64,000 nucleotides of DNA, taken from positions 2,539,501 to 2,603,500 of the forward strand of contig JBBBDQ010001454.1 in the NCBI GenBank assembly GCA_037127315.1. Reading direction: 5' to 3'. The notes beneath the pieces were generated by a model. The model worked only from the letters and a program-made list of their open reading frames with translations. It ran no database searches and had not been told where the DNA came from. Made by a program: the position numbers and the translations under genes. Below are positions 19,985 to 31,611 of the stretch, piece after piece (position 1 is the stretch's first letter; the number at the start of each line of letters is the position of its first letter). Source of the DNA: Ascarosepion bandense (lineage: Eukaryota > Mollusca > Cephalopoda > Sepiida > Sepiidae).

Positions 19985-20555
19985 GTACCGTGTCCCTTCA
20001 GAACATAGGCGATCGTGGCCTTCCACATTTCCCTATTCCTTGTAGCTACTAACACACTTTCAGTTGTTACTCCTCCCAAGCCCTGCTCTGCGATCCATTT
20101 TTCTCAAGCCATTCAAGTATGTCATGTGATGCTTTCCTCTGTCTCTCTTTTCTTCTATCTACTTTGTGAGTATCAGATTCCTCAAGTCCCTTCCTTATTA
20201 TATGCCCCAGAACATTCAGCTTTCTTGATGTTAAGTATAAGTTTTCTTTTTGTTTCCAACTTCTCATCGTTGCTAAAATGTTCGGCTCATGGTATCCTTA
20301 GCATCCTTTGTAGAATCCAACTTAGTTTGTTTCAAGTCTTTCCTTTATCTTTGATAAAATTGTCCAGCATTGTCTGCCATACTGAAGAACAGACATCCCA
20401 CAACAATTTAATACTCTCTTTTTTGTTTCCAATTAAATCTTTCTGTCTATCAGTACTTCCCTCAACTTTTGAAATGCACCCTTGGCCATGCCTTCACATA
20501 TCAGTGTTACACTTTCTGTCCTCTGTTAGAACACTTCCCAGGTATTTCTAGCCAT
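19985..20555 (-). pseudogene. LINE 3' half (RTE-like lineage), decayed
   Basis: The minus strand encodes LTSRKLNVLGHIIRKGLEES and an RRKERQRKASHDILEWLEK stretch, matching the C-terminal blocks of the LINE at 44.3-45.6 kb. The upstream part (20280-20550) corresponds to the RMLRIPWT region. Frameshifts and stops make it non-functional. The opposing 178-codon + frame is an antisense shadow. Confidence 0.65.
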
Positions 20556-21930
20556 CCGTATGAAAATAGTTTTGAAAAGTCGCACTATATTAGCTATTAA
20601 AATATCCATGCCTTACATATATTTTACTAAAACATTGTATTTTTCATAATATTAAAGAATAAAAATGAGCTTGATGTTTAGCTGTTGCGTGTTTCCTCTC
20701 CTATGTTCCCTTTTAAACTTATTTTTCTGAGAAAAGTGCTTTGTTTTAACGTTAATATGATCAAGTTCAATTCCCAAAGAACATATATTGCTGACATGTG
20801 AAATTTGTAGGAAGTTTTTATCAATATTTGCCTACTTTGTGCTTTTCTATTGTGCTAACTGACTGCATTTGCAATCTTGCTGTTTCAAATGAGAGAATTT
20901 AAAGCTGAGTATGCATTTCTGAAAACGTATACTAGTGCCTAATACGATTCTCACTTGTTGCTTTTAATTTTGTTCAAACTTTTCCGTATTACATATGAGA
21001 AAATAGTTAATAGGAAAAGTATGTTTATTAACTTTGTAAATAGATAAACAAATACTAAAAACAATATCAAAAAAGCAAAGAAAATATTGTATAAAAACGG
21101 ATAAAGAAATAAAAATTAAGTTAAAATCATGGAGATTATTTACGCCTCGTCAGGGAAAGAAAATTAGCAAAGGAAAAAGAAACGATAATAAAGATACTAA
21201 GAGAAAAAAAAGAAAAAGAGGTATAGAGTTGTTTTTATAGAAATATACAAAAAGGGAAAAATTAAAATGATAAATTATAGAAAGATACAAAAAAAAAAAC
21301 CAGATAAACTAAGAAAAAAGATAAGATAAAAAGGAAATGGACGGAGAGTACACAAGGTTAAAAAAAATATTGTCAGAGCAAAAAGAGAAGAATTTCAATA
21401 GATTGAAGGAATTAAATAAAAAGGAAATGACCATAAAACAAAACCAAACAAAGAAAATGAAAGAAGAAAATACAAAAAATACAACTGGCTTTTATTTCAC
21501 TCTCTTTTAAAATAATACAATGTAACCATTTGAGACAATTGTGTCTTTTACATTAATATATACGGGTCTTCTTCAAAATAAACTTCACTTGTCAATGACT
21601 TGACGATGACCATATGATCAAATATCAACTTCTCCGTTACGCACAATAGACATTTTCTTTTTAATTTTTGTACACTAATACAGCAAACAGCCATATTTGT
21701 CAGACAATAAATATTTAGGAAGCATTTAACTATATTTTCCTGCACAACACCACCGCTAAACTGGCATTATTTTGATCAGTAATTGTGGCGTCGAATCATT
21801 GCGTTGTTTGTTCGCCGCATTGTTTCCGATTATTTTCAGATCTACGCCTACATGGCTAATCATTTGGGTAAATTCCAAAGTTAGAATATTTCTATTCTCA
21901 TTTCGCTCTCAATCTATTTTTATAGGCACT
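20556..21930. other. No recognised gene; A-rich tract
   Basis: 21000-21480 is strongly A-rich with AAAG/AAAT runs. No coding or repeat family is recognised. Confidence 0.5.
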
Positions 21931-21932
21931 AG

Positions 21933-21966
21933 CACGCATACACACACTCTCACTCACACCGCTCAT

Positions 21967-21997
<31 letters not shown>

Positions 21998-22006
21998 CAA
22001 ACACAT
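21933..22006. repeat. Imperfect (CA)n microsatellite
   Basis: CACACT and CACAAA variants interrupt the CA array. Confidence 0.9.
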
Positions 22007-22009
22007 ATG

Positions 22010-22540
22010 CATGAAACTCATAGTTATATCAAACGGTGAGGGACAAATGTATATTTATTATTAGTCTACATTGTGAAGAACCGATTTAATTTAGATTGCT
22101 TTTGTTCTCATCACTTTTGCTTTTAGATACCCTACCCCAAGCTGTGATATTAAAAAAGCTGCTAGCAATGTTGAAATGTTGTAATAGCCTGGGCGCAAAT
22201 TTACAACGGATGGGTTTGGGATCAAGACTCTCTCTAAACACTTTCTTCTTTAATGAGTTTCGTTACGGTGAGCAACTAATTCATTTAATGTATTGTTTTG
22301 TAGAACATTCCTTTTGTGTTCATATAATTTTTTATTCAGATTCCTTATGCATTTCTTATATGTTTTTGGAACACATATTACAGACGATAGAGTAAATCCG
22401 TCCTTCATGTGTAGTCGCACCAACGTAACAAATTTAGTCCAATAGATTGGTATCTAGGTCACACTCTTTTATGGGTGTAATAATTAAATCCTAAAAAGTT
22501 CTTCTATTCAAACAGTTTTTTCTCACATTTTCTGCCTTCG
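22010..22540. other. No recognised gene; short motif shared with mariner locus
   Basis: 22407-22440 (CATGTGTAGTCGCACCAACG, then TAACAAATTTAGTC) nearly repeats 54111-54144 at the left edge of the mariner remnant. The rest is unrecognised. Confidence 0.4.
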
Positions 22541-22544
22541 GAAC

Positions 22545-22818
22545 TAGTGGATATTGACTCGAAGCAAGAAATCGGTAGAGTTGAGTTCGGATTCAACTTA
22601 CGCCCAAATACCCTTAGAAAAGGTATTAATCCATCTCTTCCCTCTAATTATGGGTTAAATAAAAGGACAGATAGGATTCTATAACCATGGTTGGCGAACA
22701 GTCTACCACAAAACGTAATGGCAACCTACTGCGGGATAATCTCCTGCCCAAGTCAGACGTGTCTCTTCCGAGACATGATCGCCCAAACGTGTATCACGTA
22801 TAGCACTTAACTGACAGA
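22545..22818 (+). mobile_element. tRNA-derived SINE
   Basis: Head remnant TAGTGGATATTGACTCG, body CGCCCAAATACCCTTAG, GGGTTAAATAAAAGGACA, AGTCTACCACAAAACG, hairpin TGTCTC-TTCC-GAGACA, and end CACTTAACTGACAG. Near full length compared with the copy at 39.53 kb. Confidence 0.75.
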
Positions 22819-22848
22819 AGTCCTAAAAGATGAAACACATCATGCAAA

Positions 22849-22879
<31 letters not shown>

Positions 22880-22885
<6 letters not shown>

Positions 22886-23065
22886 TTTGGAAATTAGTTA
22901 TTTTTTCATCGAGGTTTCAACTTTTCGGTATGTTCAGGCGATTTATAATGACTTGTTTTTCAACTCATTTCCAAATAAAAATATTCAAACGCTCTACAAT
23001 ATAAATGTATTCAGCACTTTTTAATACAACTGTATACTGTTCTAATTTAATTATGATTAAAACTA

Positions 23066-23068
<3 letters not shown>
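22880..23068. mobile_element. Inverted pair of PLE-type terminal segments
   Basis: The left part (minus strand) reads ATTATAAATCGCCTGAACAT, ACCGAAAAGTTGAAACC and AATTTCCAAATGAA; the right part (plus strand) reads CTCATTTCCAAATAAAAATA and CTCTACAATATAAATGTATT. Both match 4450-4596, in opposite orientation. The pair is flanked by (TA)n at 22852-22882 and 23069-23105. The hammerhead box on the left arm is decayed (CTGAACA). Confidence 0.5.
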
Positions 23069-23107
<39 letters not shown>

Positions 23108-23267
23108 CTCATAATTATAATGGTTATAAATATGAAAAAAATATTTAGTGTTAAATTCCAAAGTATCTTTTAATATTAGACATTAAAAATTTTGGTCTCA
23201 CTGACAAGATGGTTGTTTACAAGATACCTATCGAAAATGCCATACTAAAATATTGAATTTTTATGTG

Positions 23268-23299
<32 letters not shown>
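23268..23299. repeat. (TA)n microsatellite
   Basis: TA array. Confidence 0.95.
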
Positions 23300-23301
<2 letters not shown>

Positions 23302-23486
23302 AAATAAACTTTCAAAATTCAAAAATGTTAAATGAACATTTCAACATGAAATCCCTAAGAGAGATTTCACATATCCTCAGCAACACAGTCTATATCAAAA
23401 TGAAGAAAAATAAGATTAAAAAGGAGAAATAAAAAATAAATAACGGTTAAGATTTGAGAAACATACGTTACAATTTTTTTTTTCAA

Positions 23487-23768
23487 TCAGTCTATTTTTG
23501 GTTTATACTTTTTGATAGAGTTGTAAGTGAAGATGTGGAAATTTGGCATGTCTAGCTTAATAAGTGCAAGAGGATCGTAATTAATCCTAAGCTGTTGTTT
23601 TCTGAAAGAATGAAGTAGCGTATAGTATCCCGCAAGTTCAGTTCCAAAGACTACTGGGGCTGTGTAAAAATGTGTTAAACAGTAGTAAGTCCTCAATCCC
23701 CTCTTTATCAATAAATTTGAGGTCATAGGCTGAGTGCTTTGCTCACAGATCCTCCACCAATTCAACAT
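23487..23768 (-). other. Orphan 93-codon open frame
   Basis: A minus-strand frame with unremarkable composition (contains GTELAGYYTLLHSF and YDPLALIKLDM) directly upstream of the LINE fragment at 23.77 kb. I recognise no domain. It may be chance. Confidence 0.2.
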
Positions 23769-23769
23769 T

Positions 23770-24740
23770 TGATCTTGAAAAGAACCTCAAGTCTGTGGTG
23801 AACTGGAGTAAGAAATGGCTCGTAAATTTTAATGCTTCCGAAACGAAACTGCTATCCGTTAATCACCATAGACAATCACTCCTACTCCCCATCAGCAAGA
23901 ATCAGACTAGTCTCTTTGAAACCAAAACACTGCGCCTTTTCGGCGTAACTCTATCAGCCGACCTCAACTGTAATGACGATATTGAATCCATAGATAAATC
24001 TTCACTTTACCGTATCGGAATTTTTATCGTATCGGAATTTATGGAATTTTTTTCTCGTGTGAAACTATCTTGCACATATATACATCTACCATCTGCCCGT
24101 GAATTAAATACTGCTGTCACATCTGGTCGGGTGCTCCTGCTATTCATCTCGAGGCTCTTGACAAAATCCTACAGAGAATCTGCAATGTAATCGATCCCGA
24201 TCTGGTAGATCAACTTCAGTAATTTCCTCACCGACGTAATGTGGCTTCCCTCTGTCTCTTCTACAAATACTTTCACGGCGTCTGCCCCGATGAGCTTAGC
24301 TCACTGGTGCTCCCATGCATGAATTTACTCGAGCTCCGAGACTAGCAACTAGGTCCCACCCTTTTAAAGTGAAACAAATCAAATATAACCGCAACTTCTA
24401 CTACCCCATAGTTTTTTTTCTCGCATTTCCTGACTGTGGAATTCCCTTCCGTTTAATTGTTTTCTTGAAAGCTAAAATAACCAAAAATTTACATTCAATG
24501 TTAATTGCCATCTTTTATATCGTTGACTCGCATCTTTTACCTGACAACCCTTGTATCATGTTCTTTTACTTTTTCACTCTAGTCTCGCGCAACTCTCTTC
24601 ACACCATTGTTCTCATCCTTCTCTTACCCATTCTCTGACACGCCCTGTAACTTGTTCCTATTTCCATCACTCTTCTTTAATGTAAACCCTTGCGCATCAG
24701 TGGCAGTACTGCCTTGTTTGGGGTGAAATGATTATAAAAA
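23770..24740 (+). pseudogene. LINE 3' part (CR1/Jockey-like lineage), decayed
   Basis: The + strand encodes VNWSKKWLVNFNASETKLLS, the post-catalytic RT region shared with the LINEs at 25.4-27.0 and 53.3 kb, then LRLFGVTLSADLN. Later blocks appear in shifted frames (IYIHLPSAR-like, CNVIDPDL, ASLCLFYKYFHG). The 3' end has the family signature TGGCAGTACTGCCTTG then GGGGTGAAATGAT. Several frameshifts are present. Confidence 0.7.
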
Positions 24741-24744
24741 TATA

Positions 24745-25085
24745 TATCACGATCAGGGTGAGATAACCTGTGAGGAAATAGCTAATAATCCTTTCAAATA
24801 ATTTGCACTCGTTTTTGACGGAAAGGGGTAAACTCGTTACGGGATAATGATTGAGCAATGGGAGTTGAAGAGGAGGTGGATACAAGTAATTTAAATAAAT
24901 TAGAAGAAAAAGACATAATTTACCTTAAATTGTAGTCTGATATAAAACTAATTATAAAACTACGTAGTTTGCGACTCCCATTGTCATGTGGTAATGTGAC
25001 CAACTCCTAGTGATAAGACAGAATTAATTTAATCCTAAATATCAAAATTTAATTTCGAATTATATATATTGAGAGAGATTTATAT
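24745..25085. other. No recognised gene
   Basis: Nothing recognised. Confidence 0.5.
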
Positions 25086-25089
25086 AATA

Positions 25090-25446
25090 AGGTAAAATAA
25101 TGCAACTGTTCAGCTATAATGTGGCAGATGGCGGAACTAACAATAATTCGGTGATAACAGTTCAAAATCGTTTACGCACTCTTGTAGGGGAAGATTTATT
25201 TTCTACTCTGCACCCCTCTTTCACATCGATACAACGTTGCAAGCATCATCATTCTCACCGCCGTAAGGTTGTCTTGCTATGTCATTTCTATAAATACTTT
25301 CATAGAACTTGTTCGGATGAGCTCTCCTACCAAGCCTTTTTTTTTTAACTTAAGTGCAGTACTAGACTGACGTCAAGATTTCATCAATTTAGAGTTGTGC
25401 CAGATGTAACCGTAAATTCTATCTTAATTTATTTTATCACTCTTCT
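25090..25446 (+). pseudogene. LINE 3' part, left piece of an interrupted copy
   Basis: CR1/Jockey-like lineage on the + strand, covering the block that reads CHFYKYFHRTCSDELS. It stops abruptly at CACTCTTCTCACTAG, where the minus-strand LINE begins. The following portion of the family sequence resumes near 26.975 kb, so this is one copy split by a nested insertion. Confidence 0.65.
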
Positions 25447-25449
25447 CAC

Positions 25450-26970
25450 TAGTTTTTTTTTTAATCATTTCACCCCGAGCAAGGCGGAAATGCAAGGGGG
25501 CTACATAACTGTAAAAAGATTAATCAGAAAAGAGTGAGGAGTACAAACTAGTTAGAAAGGAGCAATAGAAAGCTGAGAAAGCAGGTGCGATGACAGATAC
25601 ATAGGTGGAGAGAAAGGGAAGGTTATACGGGGGTGGGGAGAGAGCTAGAGTCCAGTGGATGAGTATTGACATTGCATTTAAATTTCTGGAGGTTGTAGCC
25701 GTCAGGAAAGCAAGAATATGGGAGCGAGTTCCACAGGCGGGAAGTGCGAGAGAAGAAGCTGCAGGAGTAGAATTGTCGTCTGCATTTGGCTAACTTGATT
25801 GTGAATGGGTGGGACCTAGTTGCCAGTCTGGTTGCACGAGTAAACAAAAGGCACCAGTGACTTAAGTTCGTCCGAGCAGAAGCCTTGAAAGTATATATAG
25901 AGCAGACAAAGGGAGGCCACATTTCGACGGTGGGGAAGTGGCTGCAGTCGAGCCGCCAGATCAGTACCTATCACATTACAGACTCTCCTTTGGAGCCTGT
26001 CAAGAACACTGAGGAGAACGGCAGGGGCGCCTGACCATAGATGGCAGCAGTACTCCATGCACGGACGGATGGTTGACTTGTATATATGCAGGAGGGATTC
26101 AGGCGGAAAAAACATCCTGGATCGACGTAGTGACCCAAACTTAGCAGTAGATTTTGCTATGGATTCAATATAGCGGGTTCCATTTGAGGTCTGAGAACAG
26201 GGTAAGTCCGAGGAGGCGTAGTGTATTGCTCTCCGGGAGAATCGCTTGGTCCATGCTTATGAGAGGCAGGAGAGGTTGCCTGTAATGGTTGACAGACAAC
26301 AGCTTGGTCTTAGACGAATTGAAGTTGACAAGCCAGTTCTTGCCCCAGTTCACCACAGAGTGTAGATCCCGTTCAAGGTCAGCAGCGAGATTATGCCTGT
26401 CGGCCACGACAGGTTTCTTACTGGTGCGGGAGTATATTGTAGTGCCATCTGCGTAGATGCCTACTTGGGACTTGATCTCATCTGGGAGGTCGTTGATGAA
26501 AATAAGGAAGAGCGTCGGGCCCAGGATAGAGCCCTGTGGGACACCAGCATTCGTGCTGTAGGATGTAGAGGCATGCCCATTCAAAACGACCTTCATTTTG
26601 CGGTTATTTAGAAAAGAATGGATTAGGTCAAGCACGCCACCGGTAATACCGTAACCCCGTAGTTTGCATAGGAGGCCAGAGTGCCAAACCCTGTCGAAAG
26701 CCTTGGAGATGTCCAGAGCAACCACGTGAGCCTTGTCAGACTCATCAAGGGCCTGTAGCATGTACTCCGTTACGGTTGTTAGCAAGTCGGCCGTGGACCT
26801 GGCAAAGCGGAAGCCATATTGCCTGTCAGAGAAGAGTTTGTGGGCAGTGAGATGATGAACTATTTCAGCATTGATTATGGCCTCAAATACTTTCCCGAAT
26901 ATAGGTAGAAGACTGATAGAGAGATAATTGGATGGGTCCGAGGGTTAGACTGATAGGGCTATAGTTGGAT
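25450..26970 (-). pseudogene. LINE reverse transcriptase and 3' UTR (CR1/Jockey-like), inactive
   Basis: Non-LTR reverse transcriptase read on the minus strand. The ORF at 26785-26165 (206 codons) shows LDISKAFDRVWH (RT box A region), GVPQGSILGPTLFLIFINDL, then YADGTTIYS, where the catalytic YADD box has lost its second Asp. Further boxes follow: NWGKNWLVNFNSSKTKLLS, LLGLTLFSDLKW, then in another frame YKSTIRPCMEYCCHLW, VCNVIGTDLAARL and RTSRLWNSLPYSCFPDGY, the usual C-terminus. Then comes a 3' UTR ending GCTCGGGGTGAAATGATT and an A-run. The 5' part (endonuclease) is absent. A 37-base stretch is duplicated near the 5' end (26910-26985). Confidence 0.85.
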
Positions 26971-26974
26971 GGGT

Positions 26975-27185
26975 CCGAGGGTTCTCCCTTCCGATCCATG
27001 CTTTCCCCTCAACTTTAATCTTCAAAAATGTAAATGCAATATCAATTAATGCCTACTGTCCTCATGATTGCTCTTTTCTCTTTCCGCTCATCATTAATTT
27101 TTGTGTTCCTAATTCACCAAAATCTCTAACACCTTGTCTTAGTGGATTTACTACCTTGCTTAGGGTGGTACCGATTTAATAAAAC
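26975..27185 (+). mobile_element. LINE 3' end, right piece of the interrupted copy
   Basis: CCTCAACTTTAATCTTCAAA through CACCTTGTCTTAGTGG and CCTTGCTTAGGGTGGTACCG matches the 3' end of the LINE at 41.6-42.1 kb. It continues the copy broken at 25446. Confidence 0.65.
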
Positions 27186-27339
27186 ATGAATTATTTTTCT
27201 GCTTATATTCACCTTATACAAAGCTCAAGAGTCACTCAAGGTAGGGGGTTACTGAAGGAGGTTGTTGTACGAGTGGTAAGGATAAGAGGCTTGGAGGTGT
27301 AGTTTATGAGGATATGTATGAAAGATAAGGTTAGACCCG

Positions 27340-27460
27340 ACTTGCACCGCTGATTATTAATGTTTCTGTTCCTAATTTATCCACAACCTGTAACATCTTG
27401 TCTTAGTGGCTTTACTGTATTGCATAGGATGATACCGATAAAAAAAAATCCATGGTAAAC
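27340..27460 (+). mobile_element. LINE 3' end fragment (CR1/Jockey-like)
   Basis: ATTAATGTTTCTGTTCCTAA, CATCTTGTCTTAGTGG and GATGATACCGATAAAAAAAA repeat the 3' end seen at 27.0-27.18 kb, ending in an A-run. Confidence 0.6.
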
Positions 27461-27983
27461 TTTCCACCAACTTAATCCTTTAATGTTAGGACATGCCCCG
27501 TTACTTTCATGGGGTTGAATAAAAAAGTAAAATCCTTTTCCGACCACTTTACGGAATAGACACCCGCGTAGGTGCTTCCTTGAATAATTTAATCCTGACC
27601 TCTTCCTGTGAAAAGTTTGTTGTTATCTATCCTGCTTTTTTCATAATCTTCGATTTCTACAACATTATCTTCCACTCATCGCACACAGTTTTGCCGTTAT
27701 TACCATTGCCACTGTAACTCCTTCTTTGAGTGTCTCTCGAGCTTCGTGTTGAGTGCTTTTTTTTAAATTACTTTTTTACAATGCAAGTTGAGGCAGAAAT
27801 GCACTAATCAAATTCTAAGCAATTAGAATATGATGGAACATAAATTTTCATAGTAATACAAAACTAAGCTTGTCCAGTATTGATTATGACTAACTTTCAA
27901 TGACCTTCTTGGACCGTTGGTCGGGATCAAAATGTAGTATTTGTTCTCAGATACTCACTACCATTTCGGGGTTTTGGAAGCAA

Positions 27984-28050
27984 TGACCAGCTAAGACTAG
28001 CTTTTGACCAGTTTTGATAAGCAATGACCAGCTAAGACCAGCCTTGTACC
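27984..28050. repeat. Short tandem duplication
   Basis: AAGCAATGACCAGCTAAGAC occurs twice, about 36 bases apart. The surrounding 27.46-29.04 kb holds no recognised gene. Confidence 0.6.
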
Positions 28051-28059
28051 CAGTTACTG

Positions 28060-29040
28060 CGTAAACGGGACTGGGTAATCTTTGACCAGTGGTCTAAGCG
28101 TACGCGCTCAGGTTCCCCACGTTAAAAACAACTCGCTCCGTGGGAGAGGAGGATAAATTCCGACTAACTTACAATGACTGGGTCAAAACTTAACGATGCC
28201 ACAGAAATTAATCAAATCCTAATTAACAAAAGTAGAGTTCCAATTATATAATCTACAAATTAATTTTTTAGATGCCATTATTATTCGGCCTTCATAAACG
28301 GAAAACAGACTTTTTTAAATACTGACTTAATTTAAATGAGATCAAGAAAATGAGGAGCTTCAACTCGTAGAGTTTATTGCAACATAAACTTATCGTGATA
28401 AGGTAAAGTTATATTTCGAACGGTCTTATCTTATTATTAAATTAGTTATCTGAGAAAATCTTACACGCCATAATTAAATACCTTGACGTGGTGGTGTGGT
28501 TTGAATGCTTCTATGGCGCAGTTTATCTGCTGACAAGTCAAACCTTTCCAGACAAGTCTATGTGTAGAAACCAGACAAAACTAAAGGAGAAAATCTCAAT
28601 GATAAAAATCATGGAATAGGCAGCAGTTGCAAAGCAAGACATCCATCAAGAGGCCGATATACTGAATTGATATTGAACTTCAATGGTGGATACACAGCAA
28701 ACTACAACAGCACGAATCAACAAAATCTAGTTAGCTGAATACAGCGGTTGCTAGTAAGAGTTATGACCAATAGCACTGAATTGTACTTAAAATGTAAATA
28801 TGAAAAAACAGAAAAACAGCAGGACTAATAAATATAATTAAATAAGAAGAGTATTTTATCAGTGAAACAGTGGCAAAGACATTATATCTCTATTAATATA
28901 TATTTTGGGAATAAATTATGTAAATTGTGCCAGTAAGAAAAGGTGGCAATATTCGAATTCTCAAAATAAGTGAGCGGAAATTATGTCCGCAAAGTAAACT
29001 GTATTCGAATTTCTAAAATAGAACCCTGCCGAGATTCCCT
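28060..29040. other. No recognised gene
   Basis: Mostly unique-looking sequence; no domain seen in any frame. Confidence 0.5.
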
Positions 29041-29045
29041 TCCGG

Positions 29046-29047
<2 letters not shown>

Positions 29048-29095
<48 letters not shown>
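29048..29095. repeat. (TA)n microsatellite
   Basis: TA array. Confidence 0.95.
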
Positions 29096-29098
<3 letters not shown>

Positions 29099-29105
29099 AC
29101 CTATA

Positions 29106-29215
29106 GGGAGATGTGTAATATTTATTAATTCGGCCTTATGTTATACATAACCGAACTCCCTACAGCTTACACGTTTTATCCAGAATTATTATCAGAAGGT
29201 TTTCATCAGAAGTTG
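29106..29215 (-). ncRNA. Hairpin plus degenerate hammerhead-like motif
   Basis: 29129-29156 forms TTCGG..TTATGT-TAT-ACATAA-CCGAA, with GGGAG/CTCCC and GTGTAA/TTACAC outside it. The minus strand carries CTGATGA (29209-29203) and AAAACGTGTA, a candidate helix III (AC-GT-GT) with G12 lost. Probably a decayed PLE-type end beside the (TA)n. Confidence 0.35.
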
Positions 29216-29819
29216 GTTGTCGGCAGGTTGGAATGTGTGGAATAGTGGAAGAATAAAAATATATACATTTTTCATGTTAAAATAGAAATGTATTAAAAGG
29301 AATAGAATAACAAGAATTGGTAAACTAATGTTCAGTTAGAAAATTAAGGGTATCAAAATATTTCGATGTAGCAATTTGTTGAAAAGAGTTTATGCGTACG
29401 TATGTATTTATGTATGAGCGTTGTTCGGTAGCAGTGTCTTTGAATAGAGAAGAAGTAAAATGAATCAGCACACGAGAAAAAAGGAGATGGAGGACGAATG
29501 TCCGTGTAACTTGAAGCTTCTCTAGTTACATATTAGCTTGTCGTCTCTGCTGCCATGACTATCTGACTGACGCTGACGGAGCCTTTTATAGCATTTTAGA
29601 TTTTTCGCATTGGATCGCTACATCTTTTTGGTCTTGCAAATTGCTTTCATTGGTTAGAAAATCAATCTAATTCTACTCGCGAAGTCCGCTTCCGACATTT
29701 TTTAAGCACATTGTCAATCCTTTTTCTATTTGAGAAAAACCAGGATTTCACACGTCATAGTGAATTTTTGTAAAAGTGAAGAAGAAGGTTGATGTTAATT
29801 CTCTAATTTCCTATCTACT

Positions 29820-29823
<4 letters not shown>

Positions 29824-29860
<37 letters not shown>
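29824..29860. repeat. (TA)n microsatellite
   Basis: TA array at the outer edge of the PLE segment that follows. Confidence 0.95.
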
Positions 29861-29864
<4 letters not shown>

Positions 29865-30330
29865 TCCAAAAAAAAAAGAAGGGAAGAGCACATATGTAAA
29901 ATCCCAAAACCCAGATCCTATTAATATTAATTTTATTAATATTAAAATGATGCAGGTGAAGGGCTCGATATAAATAGTATTATATATTTACAGAATCAAA
30001 TATGTATATTAAATAAAAAAAATCCGAATTCTACATTCCTTGAATATCTATTTCAGCGAGAAAATTATCGCTTCTTAAGCAACGATCAAAAACAAAAATT
30101 TTATTAATTCAAATATGGTACAAAAATTCACATACCGGAAGGAGCCCCAAAACATATCCACACACAGGAAGGTTTAAAAAAAAGGGTGGGGGATTAAGAA
30201 AGAATTTTTTTTTTAATTTGTCGTCTAGACATAAAAACAGAGGAGCAAAGAAAGAGATTCATGACTATATTAGAAGAAGACTTTTAGATTGCATCTGTAA
30301 CAGAGAATCAAAAGTTTAACCGTGTCACAG
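29861..30330 (-). mobile_element. PLE terminal segment with decayed hammerhead
   Basis: Homologous over about 330 bases to 47.64-47.945 kb in reverse orientation (AGATCCTATTAATATTAATT, ATTCTACATTCCTTGAATAT, GCAACGATCAAAAACAAA, CAAATATGGTACAAAAA). On the minus strand the hammerhead box reads CTTAAGA instead of CTGAAGA, so it is inactive. The poly-pyrimidine 3' UTR-like part extends to 30330. Confidence 0.6.
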
Positions 30331-30334
30331 GAAT

Positions 30335-30880
30335 AGAAGTAGTGGGGGGAAAGAAAAAGAAATAAAAATGAGGTAGACAGAGGGAAAGTTAACGAAGAAA
30401 TAAGACATAAAAAAGAAAATTCAGTAGCCAAGGTGACGAATAACCGGCTTCAGATGGTGAAAGGAAGAGAAAGTTATATATATAATAAAAAAGGAAAGAA
30501 TAGAAAAGAGACAGTATACTATATATTTAGCTCTGTTAAAAATTTAATAAAAAAATTAATTTAAAATAATAATAATAATATTAATAAAATCGCTAGACTT
30601 TTTCGACCATTTTGAAGGTGTTTTTGTTAAGTTTTGTTAATTTCCTTCCATGGCTGTCATTTTAAAATGTAGCTGTGTGATTCCTGTATAATAGTAGCTT
30701 GCGAAATGAACATGGCTGAAATTAGAGATGGCATCATTCTATTTAAAAAGAAATTCCAAAATCTTTTAGCACGGTTTCTTTTGTTGTTAAATAAGGTGAG
30801 ATTAATAATAGGTGTCAAATGTTTTATGCTGAGGGCTTCTCTCTCATCGAGATATTTTCGGTTACAGATTTAATGTGTAG
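30335..30880. other. No recognised gene
   Basis: Purine-rich to 30.5 kb, then AT-rich. Nothing recognised. Confidence 0.5.
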
Positions 30881-30883
30881 GGA

Positions 30884-31190
30884 GTATGCGTTGTGGTGTA
30901 TGTCGGGGATTTCCATTGTAGTGTAATGAAAATAGGTTCGGAATGAGAAATCGGAGAGCCAAGTTCGAATTCAAGTCGAATCCGTTTCATTTACTTACAC
31001 ACAAATATACTTGAGAAAGGTATGAGTTAAATAGCAGGAGGGACTGGTTTTTATAGTCTTAGTTGGCAACTGGTCTACCGCAGAAACTAACGGCAACCTA
31101 CTACGAGAAAATCTGTCTAGTCAGTCATGTCTCGAAAGAGACATGATCGCTCAAGAATGTATCACGTATGGCATTTGAATGACTGACTGT
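30884..31190 (+). mobile_element. tRNA-derived SINE
   Basis: Head with AGCCAAGTTCGAATTCAAG (B-box-like), body TTTACTTACACACAAATATA, TAGTTGGCAACTGGTCTACC, hairpin TGTCTC-GAAA-GAGACA and end GGCATTTGAATGACTGACTG. The apical hairpin loop is GAAA, not the TTTC of other copies. Confidence 0.8.
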
Positions 31191-31194
31191 GGGG

Positions 31195-31530
31195 GTATGA
31201 ATGGAAGTCTTTAATCCTATACACTGTTGTCCTCCAAAGCTCTGAAACAATATTAAAACTTCAAACAGATGGCGAATATGTGGGAATGGCGGGTAACATG
31301 ATTTCCAAACAACTTTTCTGCGATGAACAGAAGACAGGAATATGTCCCCAATACAAGCCTAGGAAGAGGTTTAAAGAAATAAGGATAATATGAATATATT
31401 AAAATTAATGTTCATCATTTGGAAGACCCCACTAAGACGCACGAAGTAGAGGCACTTTATCAGGGAGAGATGCAACATTTTTAGGGTGATTTTCTCATGC
31501 GTTGCTGAAATGACATTCGTTAGTTTTGGA
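31195..31530. other. No recognised gene
   Basis: Nothing recognised before the GTCT/GT arrays. Confidence 0.5.
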
Positions 31531-31531
31531 A

Positions 31532-31559
31532 ATGTAGTCTGTCTGTCTGTCTGTCTGTC

Positions 31560-31608
<49 letters not shown>
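31532..31608. repeat. Compound (GTCT)n(GT)n microsatellite
   Basis: Tetranucleotide array running into GT repeats. Confidence 0.95.

Positions 31609-31611
<3 letters not shown>

Noticed and set aside
20015..20551. 178-codon + frame
   Set aside because: Antisense to the LINE C-terminus readable on the minus strand.
23335..23395. Minus-strand hammerhead with CTGAGGA and GAAA
   Set aside because: Only five bases lie between the two boxes, so there is no stem II, and helix I does not pair.
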